64,000 bases of DNA from Acinetobacter higginsii (lineage in GTDB: Bacteria; Pseudomonadota; Gammaproteobacteria; Pseudomonadales; Moraxellaceae), in NCBI RefSeq assembly GCF_000369525.1, contig NZ_KB850076.1:172844-236843 (forward strand). Direction: 5' to 3'. The notes under the pieces are model-generated. The model did no database searches. It was not told the DNA's origin and saw only the letters and a program-made list of their open reading frames with translations. A program made the position numbers and the translations under genes. Below, piece after piece: positions 58,843 to 64,000 of the stretch (position 1 is its first letter; each line of letters starts with the position of its first letter).

Positions 58843-59682
58843 ATGGCGACAACATTGAACCAAAATATTTGTTTTATTGGCGGCGGTAACATGGCACAGG
58901 CCTTGATTGGTGGGTTGCTATCTCGTGGTTTACCCACAACGCGCATTACAGTTTCTGATCCTGTAGAACAAATTCGTCACATCTTAGAAGAAAAAAATAT
59001 TCAAACCACAACAGACAATGTGGACGCAATTAAAAATGCGGACGTTGTGGTATTGGCGGTCAAACCCCAAGTTTTGGCAACGGTATTACAACCATTAAAA
59101 GGTTTATTGTCAGATAAACTCGTGATCTCAATTATTGCGGGTGCTGAAATTCAAACGATTTCAGATTTAATTGGTGGTAGTCAACGTATTGTTCGTGTCA
59201 TGCCGAATACGCCAGCATTGGTACAAACAGGTGCACATGGCATTTATGCATCTGAAGCGGTAAATGCTCAAGATCGTGAGTTAACCAGTCAAATTTTAGC
59301 GGCGACAGGTTTAACCATTTGGGTGGAAACTGAAGCTCAAATTGATGCAGTAACCGCAGTCTCTGGTTCTGGCCCAGCATACTTCTTCTATTTAATGGAA
59401 AGTATGATTCGTGCTGGCAAAAACTTGGGACTCGATGAAAAAGTGGCGACGGCATTGACCTTGCAAACAGCTTTGGGTGCGGCACAAATGGCGATTACCA
59501 GCTCAAATTCTCCAGCAGAATTACGTAAAAATGTGACCTCTCCAAATGGTACAACGCAAGCAGCTTTAGAGGTGTTTGATCGTGCGCAGATTTCACAAAA
59601 TATTCAAGCAGCGCTTGCAGCAGCTCAGAAGCGTAGCCAAGAGCTAGCGCAAGAGTTGAGTGACAAGACTAAATCGGTTTAA
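58843..59682 (+). CDS. proC: Pyrroline-5-carboxylate reductase
   Basis: ProC makes L-proline from pyrroline-5-carboxylate with NAD(P)H. The 279-residue protein has the Rossmann loop FIGGGNMAQALIGGLL, VLAVKPQVL, VMPNTPALVQTGAHGIYAS, the SGSGPAYFFYLMESM catalytic block, and the C-terminal VTSPNGTTQAALEVFD motif of the active site. It is three bases after tilS and 16 before the yggT-type gene, as in many gammaproteobacteria. Confidence 0.96.
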   Translation: MATTLNQNICFIGGGNMAQALIGGLLSRGLPTTRITVSDPVEQIRHILEEKNIQTTTDNVDAIKNADVVVLAVKPQVLATVLQPLKGLLSDKLVISIIAGAEIQTISDLIGGSQRIVRVMPNTPALVQTGAHGIYASEAVNAQDRELTSQILAATGLTIWVETEAQIDAVTAVSGSGPAYFFYLMESMIRAGKNLGLDEKVATALTLQTALGAAQMAITSSNSPAELRKNVTSPNGTTQAALEVFDRAQISQNIQAALAAAQKRSQELAQELSDKTKSV

Positions 59683-59698
59683 GTAGGATAAGACAATT

Positions 59699-60268
59699 AT
59701 GGGTGCAAGTTCTGCGCTAATTTTTGGTGTTTTGATCAATGTTGCAATTTTATTGGTCTTTTTCCGTTTTTTAATGCAATTGGCAGCAGTCAGTCCATAC
59801 AATCCTGTGGTGCTTTCAACCGTGAAAGCCACCAAGATTGTGGATGTGTTTAGCCGCATTTTCCCGACGATTGGTAAAGGCCGTGTCAATTTAGCGGCAG
59901 TTGCTTTGTTGGTGGTGCTGTATTTATTGAAAATGTTTGGTCTGATGTATTTGTCTGGGCAGATGCCACATAGTGCGGTATATCTGGTGATCACGACATT
60001 TGTGACCATGATTCAGGATTTGATTCGTTTCTGTCGTTACTTGATTTTTGCAACGATCATTTTAAGTTGGGTGGTGATGTTTACGCAGACACGCTCACCT
60101 TATATTGAAGTGATTCAAGAATTGGCTGAACCATTGCTTGCACCATTCCGCCGTTTATTACCGAATATGGGGATGATCGACCTGTCTCCAATTTTGGCTT
60201 TCTTGGCTTTGTACGTCGCTGAGATTCTGATGAATGAAGCAGCTAAAGTGCTATTAACTGGTCTTTAA
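59699..60268 (+). CDS. YggT-family membrane protein
   Basis: This 189-residue inner-membrane protein has two YggT (CCB3/YlmG-like) repeats, each with a pair of helices and a SPYNPVVLST/SPYIEVIQELAEPLLAPFRRLLP type motif. YlmG-like proteins are linked to nucleoid or division-plane organisation, and in E. coli YggT to osmotic stress, without a fixed biochemical role. It follows proC, as in E. coli and Vibrio, and has a terminator behind it. Confidence 0.92.
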   Translation: MGASSALIFGVLINVAILLVFFRFLMQLAAVSPYNPVVLSTVKATKIVDVFSRIFPTIGKGRVNLAAVALLVVLYLLKMFGLMYLSGQMPHSAVYLVITTFVTMIQDLIRFCRYLIFATIILSWVVMFTQTRSPYIEVIQELAEPLLAPFRRLLPNMGMIDLSPILAFLALYVAEILMNEAAKVLLTGL

Positions 60269-60284
60269 GCAAATCTGATTCAAT

Positions 60285-60311
60285 AAAAAATGGGCGTTAT
60301 GCCCATTTTTT
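60285..60311. terminator. Terminator between the yggT-type gene and the acyltransferase
   Basis: AAAAAATGGGC pairs with GCCCATTTTTT around GTTAT. It runs into the last two codons of the convergent acyltransferase gene. Confidence 0.93.
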
Positions 60312-61440
60312 ATTTCTTGATCAAACGTTGCCGTATGGCTCGATTTAATGGATTGGAGAAATAGCGTGCAATGAAAGCACCTAACCCAATCGCAAGGACA
60401 AAATAGACCAATAATAAGACCAGTTTAATGTTGCCTTCTGTGACTGCTGGCGTATAAAACAGTTTAAAAAAACCTAAAATAATCAGGTGGAATAAATAAA
60501 TTTCATAACTGTTCTTGCCAATCTCTTGTAACCACTTAAACCGCTGTGTCTGCGTCGTAGTGTGTTCATTTGCCGCATTCGCAACAATCACGATCGCTGT
60601 CGCAAGTGCAAACAGGCTAACGCCCCAAATACAGTTTTGTTTAATCGGTGCAGAAAAATAGATGATGAACATGGTCGCAATGGCAAGGTATTTCAACCCT
60701 AACCAGGTTTGGGCTTGCAGTTTCAGTTGCGGTGCGATCAGCGCTGCAATACAGCCAAAGGCAATTCCATCAAAACTAGAGAAGTAATGGTAGAGGTACG
60801 CACCACTTTCCTCACCATAATGTAAATATCTAAAATAGGGTGCAAATAGAATTATGGCAACACAGATAAATAGAAAGTAGGGCTTCTTCTTAAATAGCAG
60901 TGCTGTTAGTGGGAATAGTAGATAAAACACTTCTTCCACAGATAAAGACCATAACACGCCAAGCGCATAGTTGACCCAACCATTTTCAATAATCAGGATG
61001 TTCATCCAAAAGGTCAATGCTGCTAGGTTAACTGTTGACTGAGCGACAACAATGCCGTTTGGGGCCTGAGTCATAAAAGGTTTAAGCTCAAATGCACCGA
61101 AGAGATTGACCAGACAGATCAGCAGAATCAAGGTCGGTATGATGCGAGCGAATCGTGAAATATAAAAGTCGCGCGTATTGATCTGATGTAATGCACCCCA
61201 GCGTTTGATGGTATGTGAGGTGATGAGATAGCCCGAGATCACAAAGAACATGGTGACACCATAATTACCATTGCGGGCTAAAAGTGTGGTGATGTTTTCA
61301 CCCAAAACCTGAAAATTGATCGAGGTGTCAAACAGCTTATAAGGGATATTGAAGTGATGCAGTAAAACCAAAAAGATTGAAATACAGCGTAATGAATCAA
61401 TAGAGTGAAAGCGCTTAAATTGGACTTGATTAAAGGACAT
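60310..61440 (-). CDS. Acyltransferase family 3 (OafA/YrhL-like)
   Basis: This 376-residue protein has about ten membrane helices. It starts with RFHSIDSLRCISIFLVLLHHFNIP (conserved His/Arg in the first helix), then FVISGYLIT, SRFARIIPTLIL and the LWSLSVEEVFYLLFP motif, all typical of acyltransferase-3 enzymes that O-acetylate surface polysaccharides or peptidoglycan. The C-terminus lacks an SGNH domain. The substrate is unknown, and no glycan genes lie nearby. It is convergent with yggT, and 127 bases separate it from polA. Confidence 0.88.
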   Translation of the reverse strand: MSFNQVQFKRFHSIDSLRCISIFLVLLHHFNIPYKLFDTSINFQVLGENITTLLARNGNYGVTMFFVISGYLITSHTIKRWGALHQINTRDFYISRFARIIPTLILLICLVNLFGAFELKPFMTQAPNGIVVAQSTVNLAALTFWMNILIIENGWVNYALGVLWSLSVEEVFYLLFPLTALLFKKKPYFLFICVAIILFAPYFRYLHYGEESGAYLYHYFSSFDGIAFGCIAALIAPQLKLQAQTWLGLKYLAIATMFIIYFSAPIKQNCIWGVSLFALATAIVIVANAANEHTTTQTQRFKWLQEIGKNSYEIYLFHLIILGFFKLFYTPAVTEGNIKLVLLLVYFVLAIGLGAFIARYFSNPLNRAIRQRLIKK

Positions 61441-61567
61441 ATTGCATTCCTTTCTCCTATACGAATTAATTTTTATCAGATATTCTTTATTTTCAGTTTT
61501 CTTGTAGCGCAGGGGAGTTTATCCCCTGTCTGCAAGAAACATTTTGTTTTTCGGGTATGTAGATGGC

Positions 61568-64000
61568 TTAGTGGGCAGCATCCCAGTTTGGACCTTGTCC
61601 AACTTCAACCACAAACGGCACTGAAATTTCCAATACCGATTGCATCACTTCAGCAATTTGCTTGGACAGTTCATCCGCAATCGCAGCATCCGCTTCAAAC
61701 ACAAGTTCATCGTGCACTTGTAATAATAGCTTAGCTTGATCTTTAGGTAGCATTTTATCGACTGCAATCATGGCAAGTTTAATAATATCAGCCGCACTGC
61801 CTTGTAGTGGCGCATTGATTGCCGCACGTTCAGCAGCTTGTTTGATCATTTTATTGCTTGCCATAATGTCTGGCGTATATAGACGACGGCCTAAAATGGT
61901 TTCAACAAAGCCTTGTTCACGCGCAATCTGACGCGTACGTTCCATATAATCTAATACGCCCGGATATCGTTGGAAGTAACGTGCGATATAGCTACGTGAC
62001 TCTTCACGGCTAAAGCCAAGCTGACGGGTGAGACCAAATTCAGACATACCATAGAGCAGACCAAAGTTAACTGCTTTGGCTTGGCGGCGTTGGTCATTAG
62101 TGACATCTTCAATGGCAATGCCAAGCACTTCAGATGCGGTACGGCGATGCACGTCCTGACCTTGTTGGAAGGCATGGACTAATGCATCATCTTGAGAGAA
62201 ATGTGCCATCAAACGCAGTTCGATTTGCGAATAATCGGCAGCGAGTAACACACGACCCTCAGGTGCAATAAAAGCTTTACGAATTTGACGCCCAATCGGA
62301 GTACGAATTGGAATGTTTTGCAGGTTTGGATCAGTTGAAGACAAACGGCCTGTTGCAGTTAAGGCTTGATGATAGCTGGTATGTACACGATGGGTTGTGT
62401 CATGTGATTGTTCAATCAGGCGATCGGTGTAGGTATTTTTGAGTTTTGCCAAGCCACGATGTTCCAAAATGACTTCAGCCAATGGATGTTCGATTTTCTC
62501 TAAAATACTTTCACTGGTACTGTATTGACCTGTTGCAGTTTTCTTACCACCTTTTAGTCCTAGCTTTTCAAACAGGACTTCACCGACTTGCTTTGGTGAG
62601 GCAACATTAAAGGCTTCACCTGCCAGTTCTGCTGCTTGAGCTTCGAGCGTTTGAATGGTTTCTGAAAACTCGACACTGAGTTGATCGAGGAATTGATGGT
62701 CGAGTTTAATGCCATCTTCTTCCATTCCCGTGAGGACACGAGCAACAGGCATTTCAATATTATGTAGAATATTGACCAGTTCTGGATGGGCTTTCAGTTT
62801 TGCTGCGAGTACTTCATATAAACGATAGGTAACATGCGCATCTTCGGCGGCATAATGCGCTGCGACTTCAAGCTCAATCTGATTAAAGGTTTTTTGCTTT
62901 GCGCCTTTACCTGCGATTTGTTCAAACGTCGTGGTCAAATGGCTGAGATAAAGACGAGCAACATCATCCATACCATGTCGCGTTGCCGCGGCATTCAATA
63001 CATATGAAGCAAGCATGGTATCGAAATACCAACCTTGAATGGTGATACCATGATTGGCAAAGATATGCGCATCATATTTTAAATGATGACCAATTTTCTT
63101 GACTTGTTCATTTTCAAGGATCGGTTTGATCTGAGCCAGAACCAGTTCACGATTCAGTTGTTCAGGGGCACCTTCATAATCATGTGCCACAGGAACGTAA
63201 TAGGCATCTTTGGCATCAAACGCGACCGAGAAACCGACCAGTTCGGCAAAGCGATAATCCAGATTAGTCGTTTCAGTATCAATCGCAAAATGATTGGCTT
63301 GCTGCATACGCTGCAATAAGGCATCCCAATCTTGTTGGCTCAATACCGTATGATAAGTCGCATTACCGAGTTGATCATCTTGACTTGATAGATTGGCATG
63401 ATCTTCAGCCACCACGGGTTCTGCTTTTAGTTCAGCTTTGGCAATACTTTGCGAGGTTTGTTGATAAGCAGAACTATTGGGATTGTTGGGATGGTCTAAG
63501 GATTGTAATTGGTTACGAAATTCTAATTCAGTATAGAGCTCACGGAGTTGATCCACATTAGGATTGGCGAGTTTGAGGTCATGCCAATCTAAGGCAAGAT
63601 CAAGATCACAGACAATGCTGGCAAGTTGATGGTCAACTTTGATGTTGTCTACATTATCTTTAATATTCTGGCTGAGTTTGCCTTTAAGCTGATCAGCATT
63701 GGCAATAATATTGTTTAATGTGCCGTATTCATTCAGCAGCTTTGCCGCTGTTTTTGCGCCAACACCCGGAACGCCCATGATACCGTCAGATGCATCACCC
63801 ATTAGGGTAAGATAATCAATAATTTGATGTGGATGTACCCCGAACTTTTCAAACACACCGGCTTCATCTAAAACACGTTCTTTAAAACTGTCTTCCAGTT
63901 TGACATGTTCATTGACCAACTGCGCCATGTCTTTGTCGCCCGTCGAGATGAGGACATGATGACCTTCTGCCAAGGCACGTTTAGTTAGCGTACCAATAAT
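61568..64000 (-). CDS. polA: DNA polymerase I, C-terminal part (cut by window end)
   Basis: The reading frame is open to base 64000; the visible 810 residues cover the rest of the 5' nuclease domain (STGDKDMAQLV; GVPGVGAKTAAKLL), the 3'-5' exonuclease domain (FAIDTETTNLDY), and the polymerase domain with motif A LAADYSQIELRLMAHF, motif B RRQAKAVNFGLLYGMS and motif C LQVHDELVFEA. The proofreading Asp and Glu of DTE are present. PolA fills Okazaki gaps and repairs DNA. The start lies outside the window. Confidence 0.97.
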   Translation of the reverse strand: MIGTLTKRALAEGHHVLISTGDKDMAQLVNEHVKLEDSFKERVLDEAGVFEKFGVHPHQIIDYLTLMGDASDGIMGVPGVGAKTAAKLLNEYGTLNNIIANADQLKGKLSQNIKDNVDNIKVDHQLASIVCDLDLALDWHDLKLANPNVDQLRELYTELEFRNQLQSLDHPNNPNSSAYQQTSQSIAKAELKAEPVVAEDHANLSSQDDQLGNATYHTVLSQQDWDALLQRMQQANHFAIDTETTNLDYRFAELVGFSVAFDAKDAYYVPVAHDYEGAPEQLNRELVLAQIKPILENEQVKKIGHHLKYDAHIFANHGITIQGWYFDTMLASYVLNAAATRHGMDDVARLYLSHLTTTFEQIAGKGAKQKTFNQIELEVAAHYAAEDAHVTYRLYEVLAAKLKAHPELVNILHNIEMPVARVLTGMEEDGIKLDHQFLDQLSVEFSETIQTLEAQAAELAGEAFNVASPKQVGEVLFEKLGLKGGKKTATGQYSTSESILEKIEHPLAEVILEHRGLAKLKNTYTDRLIEQSHDTTHRVHTSYHQALTATGRLSSTDPNLQNIPIRTPIGRQIRKAFIAPEGRVLLAADYSQIELRLMAHFSQDDALVHAFQQGQDVHRRTASEVLGIAIEDVTNDQRRQAKAVNFGLLYGMSEFGLTRQLGFSREESRSYIARYFQRYPGVLDYMERTRQIAREQGFVETILGRRLYTPDIMASNKMIKQAAERAAINAPLQGSAADIIKLAMIAVDKMLPKDQAKLLLQVHDELVFEADAAIADELSKQIAEVMQSVLEISVPFVVEVGQGPNWDAAH

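Noticed and set aside
1..64000. CRISPR arrays, tRNA or rRNA genes, insertion sequences, phage genes
   Set aside because: I looked for regular spaced repeats, tRNA-like cloverleaf blocks, rRNA stretches and transposase or integrase motifs and found none that hold up. Short repeats found are described as features.

Overview
The window is a stretch of Acinetobacter-type gammaproteobacterial chromosome. The base composition is about 40% G+C. The gene neighbourhoods gacS/cysM/exonuclease/rlmD/relA, pcnB-folK-panB-panC and thrS-infC, and the protein sequences themselves, fit that genus. The species cannot be fixed from the sequence alone. About 60 protein genes are supported. I saw no rRNA, tRNA, CRISPR array, prophage or intact insertion sequence.

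Layout. 1-312 is the end of feoB. 526-6985 is an arsenic-resistance cluster: arsC (glutaredoxin type), arsR, a second arsC (tyrosine-phosphatase fold), acr3, arsH, trxB, arsO-like and an MFS transporter. 6986-9848 holds a RidA-family gene and an MFS exporter between two gene-poor stretches with possible gene relics. 9849-12769 is the three-gene proton-translocating transhydrogenase operon. Next comes an unrecognised gene flanked by two near-identical copies of the pntB 3' end and terminator. 13654-18425 (minus strand) carries an SDR, a NUDIX hydrolase, rsfS, hydroxypyruvate isomerase, a GlxR/GarR-like reductase and a crotonase. 18555-27104 has gacS on the minus strand and cysM, a PolB-like exonuclease, rlmD and relA on the plus strand. 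28024-34682 holds mazG, comEA, pcnB-folK-panB-panC and rapZ-npr-darP. An acyl-CoA synthetase follows, convergent to these.

36633-52188 corresponds to the block that is contiguous in E. coli (thrS-infC-rpmI-rplT-pheS-pheT-ihfA). Here it is split twice: by six genes between infC and rpmI, and by five genes (NADAR protein, two related membrane-tailed proteins, two small proteins) between rplT and pheS. The rest holds an Ala-rich lipoprotein, rho, trxA, ppx, accA-tilS-proC-yggT, an acyltransferase and the C-terminal part of polA, cut by the window end.

How the genes work together. The ars genes form a reduction and export route: two unrelated arsenate reductases, a thioredoxin reductase that could recharge thioredoxin, the Acr3 arsenite pump, and ArsH plus a flavin monooxygenase with their own exporter for other arsenic species. 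Most of the remainder is housekeeping: stringent response, mRNA polyadenylation, pantothenate and folate synthesis, translation, fatty-acid initiation and transcription termination.

The points most worth a second look are the nested inverted repeats with competing pairings upstream of pheS (about 48060-48265), the duplicated pntB tail around an orphan gene, and the NADAR/paralogue island between rplT and pheS.
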